64,000 nucleotides of DNA from Micromonosporaceae bacterium KJ-029 (GCA_005402585.1 BIFP01000035.1:462288-526287), one strand, 5' to 3'. Positions 14,810 to 23,273 are shown, numbered from the stretch's first letter. Numbers and translations: made by a program. The notes: generated by a model not told the origin, from the letters alone.

Positions 14810-15372
14810 ATCCTCTCGACGCTGCGGCAGACCGCGTCGCCGGCCTGATCCTGGCCGCCGGGGCAGGCCGTCGCTACGGCGGCCCCAAGGCACCCGTGTT
14901 TCTCGGGACGGCCCTCCAGGTGCTTCGGGACGGCGGCTGCGACCCGATCATCGCGGTTCTCGGCGCCGGCGCCCGCCAGACCCGGGCCGCCGTCGACCTG
15001 GAAGGTGTTCACGTCGTCGACAATCCTGGCTGGGTCGAGGGCATGGCCTCGTCGTTACGGCTCGGAATCACCACGGCCGCCCGCCTACCGGGGGTCTCGG
15101 CCGTGTGCGTGCACCTGGTGGACATGCCCGGAGTTTCCGCGGCGGCGGTGGCCCGACTGCTGGCCCAGGCAGACCCGGGCTGCCTGACTCGCGCCTGCTA
15201 CGACGGCGAGCCGGGCCATCCGGTGATCCTGGGCCGTGACCACTGGGCTGAGATCGTCGCGACCGCGCGTGGCGACCAGGGCGCCCGCGCATACCTACGC
15301 CGACACGCCACCCACGTCACCGCGGTCGAATGCGGCGACGTGGCCGCCGGGTACGACATCGACGAACGGTGA
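14806..15372 (+). CDS. MobA/MocA-like nucleotidyltransferase (NTP_transf_3)
   Basis: 188 aa from ATG 14806. The N-terminal VAGLILAAGAGRRYGGPKA is the NTP-binding signature of the MobA/MocA group, and VHLVDMPGVS near 100-110 holds the metal-binding Asp. MocA transfers CMP to molybdopterin to make the cytosine dinucleotide cofactor used by xanthine dehydrogenase-family enzymes. Such a protein would fit the pao-type oxidoreductase 10 kb upstream, although PaoABC-like enzymes and this protein need not be linked; other small sugar-nucleotide or phosphotransfer roles exist in this superfamily. Confidence 0.75.
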   Translation: MNPLDAAADRVAGLILAAGAGRRYGGPKAPVFLGTALQVLRDGGCDPIIAVLGAGARQTRAAVDLEGVHVVDNPGWVEGMASSLRLGITTAARLPGVSAVCVHLVDMPGVSAAAVARLLAQADPGCLTRACYDGEPGHPVILGRDHWAEIVATARGDQGARAYLRRHATHVTAVECGDVAAGYDIDER

Positions 15373-15427
15373 CTGGCCGCGTGCCGGCGGCCTGCAGCCC
15401 GAACGCCAACCGGGTCGGTCCGACCAG

Positions 15428-16006
15428 TCAGACGCCGCTGCGGAGGCCGTGCAGCACGAAGCCGAGACGGCGTTCGTAGCTGTCGCGGGACTGCTGGTCG
15501 CAGGCTCGCGCAATGATGCCGCGTTCCCAGATCAGCTGGTAGAGATCCTCGCCGGTGAGGTCGTCCCGGACCGAGCCAGCGGCCTGCGCGTCGGCCAGCA
15601 GCCGTTGCGCGAACTGGCTGGCCTGCTCGCAGTGCGCGGTCGACGGGCGCGACTCAGGCATCAACTGGAGCAGTACGTCGTTGACCGCCGGCTCGTCGAA
15701 CTGAAGCAGCCATATCTGGCGAAGGTAGGTCTCGAACCGCGCCAGCGGATCGGCCAGGGACTCGACATCGGCGATGATCTCGGCAATGCGATCACCGACG
15801 AGATCGTCCACCACAGCGTCGATGAGCCCCGGCCGGCCGCCGAACCGGTGGTAGATCGTTCCCTTGCTCACCCCGGCCACCCGGGCCACCTCTTCCAGAG
15901 AGGTGGCCAGCCCCCGGACGCGGAACACGTCGAGCGCGGCGCGGCGGATGCCGTCGCGGTTGCGCCGCGCGTCGGCGCGCAGCCGCTGCGGGCTCGGGGC
16001 GGACAT
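15428..16006 (-). CDS. TetR-family transcriptional regulator
   Basis: 192 aa from ATG 16006. TetR HTH at about 15-60: RDGIRRAALDVFRVRGLATS, then VARVAGVSKGTIYHRFGGRP. The C-terminal ligand domain has YQLIWERGIIARACDQQSRD. The start codon shares an A with the stop of the DsbA-like gene (TGATG), so it is the last gene of a leftward operon and probably controls it; the palindrome at 16841-16856 in the operon leader is the natural operator. An extended frame to 16042 exists but would run into the upstream gene. Confidence 0.85.
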   Translation of the reverse strand: MSAPSPQRLRADARRNRDGIRRAALDVFRVRGLATSLEEVARVAGVSKGTIYHRFGGRPGLIDAVVDDLVGDRIAEIIADVESLADPLARFETYLRQIWLLQFDEPAVNDVLLQLMPESRPSTAHCEQASQFAQRLLADAQAAGSVRDDLTGEDLYQLIWERGIIARACDQQSRDSYERRLGFVLHGLRSGV

Positions 16007-16698
16007 CAGCGTCCGCCGTCCAGGGCAGGTCTGGCGTTCCACGCCGTATGCAGGGCCTGCAGGAACGACTCGACTGGTTGCGCGCCGGACAGGCCGTAGG
16101 TGTTGTTGAACACGAAGAAGGGCACTCCGGTGATGCCCAACTCCCGGGCACGCCGCAGGTCGGCCTTGACCTCCTGCTCGAACGCTCCGGTGTCCAACGC
16201 CGCCAACGCGCCCGTGCGGTCGAGGCCGGCCTCGGCGGCCAGGTCCGCCAGCTCGTCGTGGCTGCCGACGTTGCGACCTTCGGTGAAGTACGCCCGGAAC
16301 AGGCGGTCGACCATCTCATGCTGGCGCCCGGCCGACTTGGCGAAGTGGGTCAGCCGGTGTGCGGCGCGGGTGTTGGTGGCGATCGCCTTGTCGAATCGGT
16401 AGTCCAGGCCGAGTTTGGCGCCCCGCGCGGCGACCTGGGCGTTCATCGCCTCGGCCTGCTCGCGCGGAAAGCCACGCTTCCGGACGAGCAGGTCGTGCAG
16501 GTCAACCGCCTCGCCGACCGGCAGCTCGGGCATCAGCTCGAAGCTGTGGTACGTGACCTCCACCGACGGTCCGTGCGGGAACCGCTCGATCGCCTGGGTG
16601 AGAAGCGCGTCGCCCATGTAGCAGAACGGGCACATGATGTCGCTCCACACGTCGACCGTGACCCGGTCCGCCCGGCGACCAAAGACGTCAGCTGTCAT
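16006..16698 (-). CDS. DsbA-family oxidoreductase (FrnE-like)
   Basis: 230 aa from ATG 16698. Thioredoxin-fold protein of the DSBA/2-hydroxychromene-2-carboxylate isomerase type with a CPFC active site in SDIMCPFCYMG near residues 18-28, an all-helical insertion (about 65-160) and the cis-Pro region ITGVPFFVFNNTYGLSGAQP near 192-211. It has no signal peptide, so it works in the cytoplasm; FrnE-like proteins act in disulfide handling under oxidative stress or in polyketide tailoring. It is coupled on both sides through TGATG overlaps: a short Cys-containing ORF upstream and the TetR gene downstream. Confidence 0.85.
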   Translation of the reverse strand: MTADVFGRRADRVTVDVWSDIMCPFCYMGDALLTQAIERFPHGPSVEVTYHSFELMPELPVGEAVDLHDLLVRKRGFPREQAEAMNAQVAARGAKLGLDYRFDKAIATNTRAAHRLTHFAKSAGRQHEMVDRLFRAYFTEGRNVGSHDELADLAAEAGLDRTGALAALDTGAFEQEVKADLRRARELGITGVPFFVFNNTYGLSGAQPVESFLQALHTAWNARPALDGGR

Positions 16699-16850
16699 CA
16701 GTAGCACTCCCCGTCCGGCCCGCACACGGCCTGCTCGTCCGCCGGCTCCAGCACCACCAGCCGGGGCGGCCCGTCGGGACCGACCGGCAGGTCCGACCCC
16801 GCCGGCTCGCGATCGGCGTTCGGCTCGCCACCGTCATTACTTGACTGCAC
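16698..16850 (-). CDS. Small Cys-containing ORF preceding the DsbA-like gene
   Basis: 50 aa if it starts at GTG 16850; an in-frame ATG at 16904 would give 68 aa. The protein ends GPPRLVVLEPADEQAVCGPD followed by GECY, with two Cys spaced C-x5-C at the very end. Its stop overlaps the DsbA-like ATG as TGATG, which argues that it is translated. The GTG lies inside the palindrome at 16841-16856, so a bound repressor would cover the start. I do not recognise a family; a redox-partner or metal-binding peptide is possible. Confidence 0.5.
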   Translation of the reverse strand: MQSSNDGGEPNADREPAGSDLPVGPDGPPRLVVLEPADEQAVCGPDGECY

Positions 16851-16856
16851 AGTCAA
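16841..16856. promoter_or_regulatory. Palindrome TTGACTG-CA-CAGTCAA, candidate TetR operator
   Basis: Perfect 7-bp arms with a 2-bp centre at the head of the leftward operon that ends in a tetR gene. TetR-family repressors normally bind such palindromes in their own leader, so autoregulation is likely. Confidence 0.65.
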
Positions 16857-16932
16857 GAACCGTAGCCCTAACTTGACGCCATCGACAAGTTGGGAACACC
16901 CCACTCATTCACGGCACCCCGTCGCGATGCCC

Positions 16933-16990
16933 CTGTGATCACAGTCTCTGGATCTTGCGTTGACTTGAAGTGCGGTTGAGGTTTTAGCGT
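16933..16990 (+). promoter_or_regulatory. Upstream region of sodN with palindrome and -35-like box
   Basis: CTGTGATCACAG (16933-16944) is a perfect 12-bp palindrome. Downstream, TTGACT (16960-16965) and TAGCGT (16985-16990) could be -35 and -10 elements with a long 19-bp spacer. In Streptomyces sodN is repressed by the nickel sensor Nur; I cannot show a Nur box here. Confidence 0.35.
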
Positions 16991-17022
16991 TCGATACGCC
17001 GGCTACAGAGAAGGGGAAATCC

Positions 17023-17427
17023 ATGCGACTGTCACGTCTGTTCACGCCACGCCTCGTGGCCAGCGCCCACTGCGACCTGCCGTGCGGGGTCTACGACCCG
17101 GCACAGGCTCGCATCGAGGCCGAGTCGGTCAAGGCGATCGCCGAGAAGTACCAGGCGAGCGAGGACTCGGAGTTCCGGACGCGGGCGCTGATCATCAAGG
17201 AGCAGCGGGCCGAACTGGTCAAGCACCACCTGTGGGTGTTGTGGACCGACTACTTCAAGGCACCGCACTTCGAGAAGTACCCACACCTGCACGGTCTCCT
17301 GAACGAGGCGACCAAGCTGGCCGGCGCCGGCGGCGCGAAGGGTTCCGCGGACCCGGCCGTGGCGGACCAACTCCTCGCCAAGATCGAAGAGATCTCGAAG
17401 ATCTTCTGGGACACCAAGGACCAGTGA
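17023..17427 (+). CDS. sodN: Nickel-containing superoxide dismutase precursor
   Basis: 134 aa from ATG 17023 with GAAGGGG upstream. After a 15-residue propeptide (MRLSRLFTPRLVASA) comes HCDLPCGVYDP, the nickel hook: His1, Cys2 and Cys6 of the mature enzyme bind Ni. The remaining four-helix bundle (QARIEAESVKAIAEKYQ and on) is the standard family fold of about 117 residues. It dismutes superoxide to oxygen and peroxide. The propeptide has to be removed by a protease (SodX in Streptomyces), but no sodX-like gene is next to it here; fprA and a radical SAM gene follow instead. Confidence 0.97.
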   Translation: MRLSRLFTPRLVASAHCDLPCGVYDPAQARIEAESVKAIAEKYQASEDSEFRTRALIIKEQRAELVKHHLWVLWTDYFKAPHFEKYPHLHGLLNEATKLAGAGGAKGSADPAVADQLLAKIEEISKIFWDTKDQ

Positions 17428-17438
17428 TACGGAACGCC

Positions 17439-18824
17439 ATGAATCGCTCCGTCCGGGTCGCCGTCGTCGGTGCCGGGCCGGCGGGCATCTACGCCGCTGA
17501 CATTCTCACCAGGGCCCACGAGACGGCCACGGTCGACATCTTCGATCGGCTGCCGACGCCTTACGGCTTGATCCGGTACGGCGTGGCCCCCGACCACCCG
17601 CGGATCAAGGAGATCATCACCGCGCTGCACAAGGTGCTGGACGATCCTCGGATCCGGTTCATCGGCAACGTCGACTACGGCGTCGACGTGAAACCGGAAG
17701 AGCTGGACGCGTTCTACGACGCGACCGTCGTGGCCACCGGCGCCGACCGCGACCGCGACCTGGACATTCCGGGGATCGACCTGCCCGGCAGCTTCGGCGC
17801 CGCGGATTTCGTCTCCTGGTACGACGGGCACCCTGACGTCCCGCGTGACTGGCCGTTGACCGCTTCCCAGGTGGCCGTCATCGGCGCCGGGAACGTCGCG
17901 GTGGACGTCGCCCGGATACTCGCGAAGACCGCCGGCGAGCTGCGGGAGACCGAGATTCCGGACAACGTCCACCGGCGGCTCCTGACCAGCCCCGTCACCG
18001 ACGTACACGTGTTCTCCCGCCGTGGCCCTGGGCAGGTCAAGTTCACACCGCAGGAACTACGGGAGTTGGACGAGTCGCCGAACGTCGAGGTGATCGTCCA
18101 TCCCGAGGGTATGGAGTTCGACGAGGCGAGCCTGGCCACGATACGTGCCCGGCGGTCGGTCAAGATGTGCGTGGACATCCTGCAGAACTGGGTCGCACGC
18201 GACCGCCGTGACCGTCCACGACGCCTGCACCTGCACTTCCTCCAGGCGCCGGTGGAGATTCTGGGCGTGGACCGGGTGACGGGCCTGCGCACCGAGACGC
18301 AACAACTCACCGGCGACGGCTGGGTACGCGGCACCGCAGCGTTCACCGACTGGCACGTCCAGGCCGTCTACCGGGCGATCGGCTACCGCAGCCGTCCCGT
18401 CGCGGACCTGCCGTTCGACCCGGTGACCGGGACGGTCCCCCACGCCGCCGGTCGGGTCCTGGATCTCGACGGCAATCATGTTCCCGGGCGGTACATGACC
18501 GGTTGGATCAAGCGCGGCCCGGTCGGTCTGATCGGCCACACCAAGAAGGACGCGAACGAGACCATCACCAGCCTGCTGGCCGACCTGCCGGCCCTGCCGC
18601 TCGCGGCCCACCGCGACCCGGCCGACGTGCTCGCCCACCTGCGCCGCCGTAACCTCGACCACACCACCTGGGTCGGCTGGCAGCGGCTGGACCGACACGA
18701 GATCAACCTCGGCCGGCCGCAGGGCCGCAAGCGCGTCAAGGTCGTATCCCGCGACGAGATGATCGACATCAGCAACGCGTCGACGACCAAGGAGGGCACA
18801 TGCAGTCACGCACCGACCTCGTAG
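17439..18824 (+). CDS. fprA: Ferredoxin-NADP+ reductase, FprA-like
   Basis: 461 aa from ATG 17439, 11 bp after sodN. FAD-binding VAVVGAGPAGIYAADIL at about 6-22, the adrenodoxin-reductase signature PTPYGLIRYGVAPDHPRIKE (about 39-58), NADP-binding VAVIGAGNVAVDVARIL (about 144-160) and the C-terminal VPGRYMTGWIKRGPVGLIGH segment. The family moves electrons between NADPH and ferredoxins. Its position before a radical SAM gene suggests that it supplies reducing electrons to that enzyme, through a ferredoxin encoded elsewhere; this is inference. The 3' end overlaps the next gene by 25 nt. Confidence 0.93.
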   Translation: MNRSVRVAVVGAGPAGIYAADILTRAHETATVDIFDRLPTPYGLIRYGVAPDHPRIKEIITALHKVLDDPRIRFIGNVDYGVDVKPEELDAFYDATVVATGADRDRDLDIPGIDLPGSFGAADFVSWYDGHPDVPRDWPLTASQVAVIGAGNVAVDVARILAKTAGELRETEIPDNVHRRLLTSPVTDVHVFSRRGPGQVKFTPQELRELDESPNVEVIVHPEGMEFDEASLATIRARRSVKMCVDILQNWVARDRRDRPRRLHLHFLQAPVEILGVDRVTGLRTETQQLTGDGWVRGTAAFTDWHVQAVYRAIGYRSRPVADLPFDPVTGTVPHAAGRVLDLDGNHVPGRYMTGWIKRGPVGLIGHTKKDANETITSLLADLPALPLAAHRDPADVLAHLRRRNLDHTTWVGWQRLDRHEINLGRPQGRKRVKVVSRDEMIDISNASTTKEGTCSHAPTS

Positions 18825-20131
18825 AGGGCCTGATGGGGCGCTTCCCTCAGGTGCCGAGAGAGGCGGTCGTCAAGGAGGATCTGCTACGCGGCGGCGTGGC
18901 CTTCGACGATTCGGCGCTGACCGACAACGACGGCGGTGACGTCAAGCCGAAGTCATACTTCATCTTCTCCTTCGATCACCGGACCCTCCCCGAGCTGGGC
19001 ACTGCCGCCTTGCGTCGGCCGCCGGAGGAGATCGTGCTCACCGGAGGACCGTACGGGCTGCGCCGCACGGTCGTCTCGGTCCGCGTCAACCCCGACTCGC
19101 CGTACCGGGTGAAGGAGGACGGTGACGGCCGGCTGCGGCTGTTTCTGGAGAACCGGTCGATCGCCGATGTCGGGCTGCCGCCCATGCCGGACTACTACCG
19201 GCACGCGCTGGCCAACGGAAAATCGGTGATGGAGGTCGCGCCGACGATCCAGTGGGGCTACCTCATCTACCTGACCGTGTTCCGGGTCTGCCAGTACTTC
19301 GGCGTCAAGGAAGAGTGCCAGTACTGCGACATCAACCACAACTGGCGTCAACACAAACAGGCCGGCCGCCCATATACCGGGGTCAAACCGGTTGAGGAAG
19401 TGCTGGAGGCGCTGGACATCATCGATCGGCACGACACCGCCGGCGCGACGAAGGCGTACACCCTGACCGGCGGCAGCATCACTTCCCAGGTCGAGGGTCT
19501 GACTGAGGCCGACTTCTACGGCCGGTACGCCCAGGCGATCGAGGAACGCTTCCCGGGGCGGTGGATCGGCAAGGTGGTCGCCCAGGCGTTGCCCCGGGCT
19601 GAGGTGCAACGCTTTCACGACTACGGAATCCGCATCTACCACCCCAACTACGAGGTGTGGGACAAGCGGCTGTTCTCGCTCTACTGCCCGGGCAAGGAGC
19701 GATACGTCGGCCGGGAGGAGTGGCACCGGCGCATCCTCGACTCCGCCGAGGTCTTCGGGCCGCGCAATGTCATCCCGAACTTCGTCGCGGGCGTGGAGAT
19801 GGCCGCCCCGTACGGCTTCAGCAGCGTGGACGAGGCGCTTGACTCGACCGCCGAGGGACTGCGCTTCTTCATGTCCCGCGGAATCACCCCACGATTCACC
19901 ACATGGTGCCCGGAGCCGACCACGCCGCTCGGCAAGGCCAACCCGCAGGGTGCCTCGCTCGAATACCACATCCGGCTGCTGGAGATCTACCGCGAGACCA
20001 TGCGGGCCAACGGCCTGTCCAGCCCGCCCGGCTACGGTCCGGCCGGCCCCGGACGGGCGGTGTTCTCCGTCAGCTCGTTCATGGACAGCCTGCCCGCCGA
20101 ACCGGAAACGCAGCCGCCCAGCCGAGCGTAG
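18800..20131 (+). CDS. Radical SAM-like Fe-S protein with unusual CX8CX2C motif
   Basis: 443 aa from ATG 18800, preceded by GGAGG at 18791-18795 inside the end of fprA. The Cys triad is Cys164, Cys173 and Cys176 (VCQYFGVKEECQYCDINHNW), i.e. C-x8-C-x2-C instead of the classic C-x3-C-x2-C. Downstream features fit a radical SAM TIM barrel: KAYTLTGGSI near 220, the IYHPNYEVWDKRLF and IPNFVAGVEM strands, and TTWCPEPTTPLGKA near 375. The N-terminal 150 residues form an extra domain. The reaction is unknown; operon membership with sodN and fprA points to oxygen-stress or cofactor chemistry. No confident named subfamily. Confidence 0.75.
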   Translation: MQSRTDLVEGLMGRFPQVPREAVVKEDLLRGGVAFDDSALTDNDGGDVKPKSYFIFSFDHRTLPELGTAALRRPPEEIVLTGGPYGLRRTVVSVRVNPDSPYRVKEDGDGRLRLFLENRSIADVGLPPMPDYYRHALANGKSVMEVAPTIQWGYLIYLTVFRVCQYFGVKEECQYCDINHNWRQHKQAGRPYTGVKPVEEVLEALDIIDRHDTAGATKAYTLTGGSITSQVEGLTEADFYGRYAQAIEERFPGRWIGKVVAQALPRAEVQRFHDYGIRIYHPNYEVWDKRLFSLYCPGKERYVGREEWHRRILDSAEVFGPRNVIPNFVAGVEMAAPYGFSSVDEALDSTAEGLRFFMSRGITPRFTTWCPEPTTPLGKANPQGASLEYHIRLLEIYRETMRANGLSSPPGYGPAGPGRAVFSVSSFMDSLPAEPETQPPSRA

Positions 20132-20153
20132 GCCGCACTAGGCTTCCCCGCGT

Positions 20154-20789
20154 TCAGGCGTCGAGGTACGCCAGAACGGCGAGGACCCGTCGGTTGTCGT
20201 CGTCGGAGGGCGGCATATCAAGTTTGGTGAAGATGTTGTTGATGTGCTTGCTCACCGCTTTCTCGGTGACGCGGAGCTTGGCCCCGATCGCCGCGTTGGA
20301 GCGACCTTCCGCCATTTCACCGAGCACTTCCCGCTCCCTGGCGGTGAGCACCGCCAGGGGCTCTCGGCGGGCGAGGAGTTGTGAGATCACCTCCGGGTCC
20401 ATGGCGGTGCCGCCGGCGGCGACCCGGCCGACGGCGTCGATGAATTCGCCGACGTGGGACACGCGATCCTTGAGGAGGTAGCCCACCCCGCCGTGCGGGG
20501 TGCTGAGCAGTTCGCGGGCGTACAAGGGCTCGACGTGCTGGGAGAGCACGAGAATCGGCAGGCCGGGGACCTGGGTGCGAGCCGCGATCGCGGCTTGCAG
20601 ACCTTCGTCGGTGAACGTCGGCGGGAGGCGGACGTCGATGACCGCCACCTCAGGCTTGTGGGTGATCAGGGCGGGCAGCAGGGCCGGGCCGTTGTCGATC
20701 GCCGCGACGACGTCGAAGTCGAAGGCACGCAGGATCCGGGTCAGCCCGTCCCGGAGAAGTGCGTGGTCCTCGGCGATGACAACGCGCAC
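20154..20789 (-). CDS. Two-component response regulator, NarL/LuxR family
   Basis: 211 aa. Receiver domain 1-120 with acidic pocket Glu7/Asp8, phosphoacceptor Asp52 (VAVIDVRLPP) and Lys in YLLKDRV. The LuxR-type HTH at about 147-205 includes LTAREREVLGEMAEGRSNAA and KAVSKHINNIFTKL. Its start lies 49 nt inside the end of the kinase gene, so kinase and regulator are expressed together. Divergently placed next to a fatty acid desaturase, the pair resembles DesK/DesR by layout. Confidence 0.93.
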   Translation of the reverse strand: MRVVIAEDHALLRDGLTRILRAFDFDVVAAIDNGPALLPALITHKPEVAVIDVRLPPTFTDEGLQAAIAARTQVPGLPILVLSQHVEPLYARELLSTPHGGVGYLLKDRVSHVGEFIDAVGRVAAGGTAMDPEVISQLLARREPLAVLTAREREVLGEMAEGRSNAAIGAKLRVTEKAVSKHINNIFTKLDMPPSDDDNRRVLAVLAYLDA

Positions 20790-22048
20790 GGCAACTCCAT
20801 GGTGATGACGGTGGGCCCCCCGGGCGGGCTCGACAGGGCCATCGTGCCATCGAAGGCGGCGAGGCGGCGTTCGATGCCCCGCAGACCGGTACCGGCTGCG
20901 GGGTCGGCACCGCCCGCGCCGTCGTCGGTCACCACCATGCTCAGCGTGCCGTCCGCGTGTCGCAGGGACACCGATCCGGTGCGGGCGCGGCTGTGCCGGA
21001 CCAGGTTGGTCAGCGTCTCGGCGACGGCGAAGTACGCGGCCGACTCGACGGGTGTGTCGAGCCGGCCGGGTAGGTCGACATCGACCGTGATCGGCACCGG
21101 CAGGCTGAGCGCCAGCGCCCGCACCGCGCCGCCCAGTCCCCGTTCCGCCAACACGGGTGGATGGATGCCACGGACCAGGTGCCGCAGCTCGACCAGTGCG
21201 GTACCGCTCGCTTCACGTGCCTCGGCGAGCATCTCGTGGGCCGCGGCCGGGTTCCGGTCGATCAGTTCGTCGGCGAGACCGATCATCATGCCCAGCGAGA
21301 CGAGCCGGGCCTGGATGCCGTCGTGCAGGTCGCGCTCGATGCGGCGCAGCTCAGCCGCCTGGGCGTCGACCGTGTCGGCGCGCGTCACGGTCAGCTGAGT
21401 GACCCGCAGGCGGAGTTCGGCGGCCTTGGTCGGTGCGAGGAGGAGCCGGGCGAAGTACCCGTCGACACGCCGTAGCCACGGCGCCACCCACAGACCACCG
21501 GCGAGGATGGCGGCGCCCTGCGGCAGGGAGATCAGGCCCTCGCCGAACGTATCGATGGACCAGACGACGCCGTAGCCGTACCAGTCGGTGCCCAGCCAGA
21601 TCCACAACGGGGTCAGGGTCAGGCCCGCGATCCCGTACAGCGGCACGGCCAGGGAGATCAGGCCGAGGGCGATCGCGACGATCGCGCCGGGCAGCAGCCA
21701 GGCGAGGTCACGCCAGGTGGCCGGGTCCGTGACGACCCATCGGAAGCGCCGCCAGCCGCCGGGAATGCTCCGCTCCGGGGGCGGATGGTAGGGACGGGGC
21801 ACCGGGACACCGGCTCGTGCGGCACGTCTACGTTCCAGGTCCGCCCGCTTCCGGACCAGCGTCATCGTCCAGGGCACGAGCGCCATGCCGAGGAACGGCA
21901 CCGGGACCAGGGCCAGCGCCACCAGCGATACGCCGAGCAGCACGACGTTGGTCAGTGCCAGACCGATCGCGGCCAGACCGGCGAGCACGGCGCGCACACC
22001 CCGCCACACCCACTCGTACGTCCGCTCACCTGCTCCGGCCACGTCCAC
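20741..22048 (-). CDS. Sensor histidine kinase, HisKA_3 (NarX/DesK-like) family
   Basis: 435 aa. Hydrophobic N-terminal half with several membrane segments (about 20-60, 112-155 and 165-190; a PspC/sensor-like domain of YxxxDUF type), then the dimerisation helix with His242 in RRIERDLHDGIQARLVSLG, and the HATPase_c domain (VAETLTNLVRHSRA; VVTDDGAGGAD; GTGLRGIERRL). The stop overlaps the response regulator start. Membrane topology fits a sensor of envelope state. Transcribed away from the desaturase gene across a 108-bp gap with a 12-bp palindrome. Confidence 0.92.
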   Translation of the reverse strand: MDVAGAGERTYEWVWRGVRAVLAGLAAIGLALTNVVLLGVSLVALALVPVPFLGMALVPWTMTLVRKRADLERRRAARAGVPVPRPYHPPPERSIPGGWRRFRWVVTDPATWRDLAWLLPGAIVAIALGLISLAVPLYGIAGLTLTPLWIWLGTDWYGYGVVWSIDTFGEGLISLPQGAAILAGGLWVAPWLRRVDGYFARLLLAPTKAAELRLRVTQLTVTRADTVDAQAAELRRIERDLHDGIQARLVSLGMMIGLADELIDRNPAAAHEMLAEAREASGTALVELRHLVRGIHPPVLAERGLGGAVRALALSLPVPITVDVDLPGRLDTPVESAAYFAVAETLTNLVRHSRARTGSVSLRHADGTLSMVVTDDGAGGADPAAGTGLRGIERRLAAFDGTMALSSPPGGPTVITMELPCALSSPRTTHFSGTG

Positions 22049-22085
22049 GCGTCACATTGTGCCCGCGTGATCGCTGTTTCTCGGT

Positions 22086-22097
22086 GGTGCTAGCACC
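22086..22097. promoter_or_regulatory. Palindrome GGTGCTAGCACC between kinase and desaturase
   Basis: A perfect 12-bp palindrome in the 108-bp divergent gap. A site of this type in front of a kinase/regulator operon is a natural binding site for the NarL-type regulator, possibly serving both genes. Confidence 0.5.
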
Positions 22098-22156
22098 CCG
22101 TTCGGCGGGGAGATAGTGCTCCTGACGGCGCCGTCCGCAGGCGGTCTGCTGGAACC

Positions 22157-23188
22157 ATGACGACTACCATGACGCGGTCGCATACGACGACCGGCAGCGA
22201 CTTCGCCGTCCTGTCCCGCCGGATCATCGACGCGGGGCTGATGAGACGCCGGCCCGCCTACTATGTCCTGCGGCTGAGCGTCGTCACGCTCATGCTTGTC
22301 GGCGGCTGGGCGGCGTTCTTCGTCATCGGCTCCTCCTGGTGGCAGATGATCACCGCCGTGTTCCTCGCCCTCACGTTCGCCCAGGTCGCACTCGTGGCGC
22401 ACGATCTGGCGCACCGCCAGGTGTTCCGCACCAAACGCCCGAGTGCGGTGGCCGGCCTACTGGCCGGCAATCTCGGCGTCGGCATGAGCTACGGCTGGTG
22501 GATGGACAAGCACACCCGGCACCACAACAATCCCAACCACGACGACCTCGACCCGGACGTGGCCCCCGAGGTGCTCGTCTGGGCCAGCGAGTCGGCCGTC
22601 GGCCGGCGCGGGCTGAAGGGCTTCATCACCCGGCACCAGGCGGCACTGTTCTTCCCGCTGCTCACGCTGCTCGCCGTCAGTCTGAAGGTGTCCAGCGTCA
22701 AGGCGTTGCGCAACGGGACGGTGCGGCGGCGCGGTGTGGAGAGCGTACTGCTGATCCTGCACGGCGTCGGTTACCTCGGCGCCCTGCTGTTCGTTCTCTC
22801 GCCGCTGCAGGCCGTCGCCTTCCTGCTGCTGCACCAGGCGCTGTTCGGCGTGTATCTCGGCATGACCTTCGCCCCCAACCACAAGGGCATGCCACACCCG
22901 ACCGGCGACGAGGACTACCTTCGCAAGCAGGTGCTGACGTCCCGTAACGTCCGCGGGGGCTGGCTGGTCGACGCGGCGCTGGGCGGTTTGAACTACCAGA
23001 TCGAGCACCACCTGTTCCCCGGTATGCCGACGCCCAACCTGCGCAAGGCCCAACCGATCGTGGAGGCGTACTGCGCCGAGATCGGTGTCTCCTACGAACA
23101 GACCGGTCTCGTCGACTCCTACCGGCAGGCTCTGCGGCACCTGCACGAGGTGGGCGCACCCGCCCGCGCCGAACACGCGGCGCGCTGA
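22157..23188 (+). CDS. Fatty acid desaturase (membrane, di-iron)
   Basis: 343 aa. Three His boxes of acyl-lipid desaturases: HDLAH (82-86), HTRHH (119-123) and QIEHH near 283, with hydrophobic segments around 35-80, 175-225. It introduces a double bond into lipid acyl chains in the membrane using two irons, oxygen and electrons from ferredoxin or a reductase. The gene stands alone and is divergent from a membrane sensor kinase and its regulator, a layout similar to des-desKR of Bacillus. Confidence 0.92.
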   Translation: MTTTMTRSHTTTGSDFAVLSRRIIDAGLMRRRPAYYVLRLSVVTLMLVGGWAAFFVIGSSWWQMITAVFLALTFAQVALVAHDLAHRQVFRTKRPSAVAGLLAGNLGVGMSYGWWMDKHTRHHNNPNHDDLDPDVAPEVLVWASESAVGRRGLKGFITRHQAALFFPLLTLLAVSLKVSSVKALRNGTVRRRGVESVLLILHGVGYLGALLFVLSPLQAVAFLLLHQALFGVYLGMTFAPNHKGMPHPTGDEDYLRKQVLTSRNVRGGWLVDAALGGLNYQIEHHLFPGMPTPNLRKAQPIVEAYCAEIGVSYEQTGLVDSYRQALRHLHEVGAPARAEHAAR

Positions 23189-23273
23189 TCCAGCCTTGGC
23201 GGTAGCGGAATGTCAACCTCCGTCACGCCATGATCCGCCTCACCTGCGGCCGTCATCGTCGCGCCGTTTTCCG

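Noticed and set aside
16933..16944. CTGTGATCACAG taken as a CRP-type site for sodN
   Set aside because: Only a 12-bp palindrome; nothing else supports CRP control, and a nickel regulator is expected. Kept only as a palindrome.
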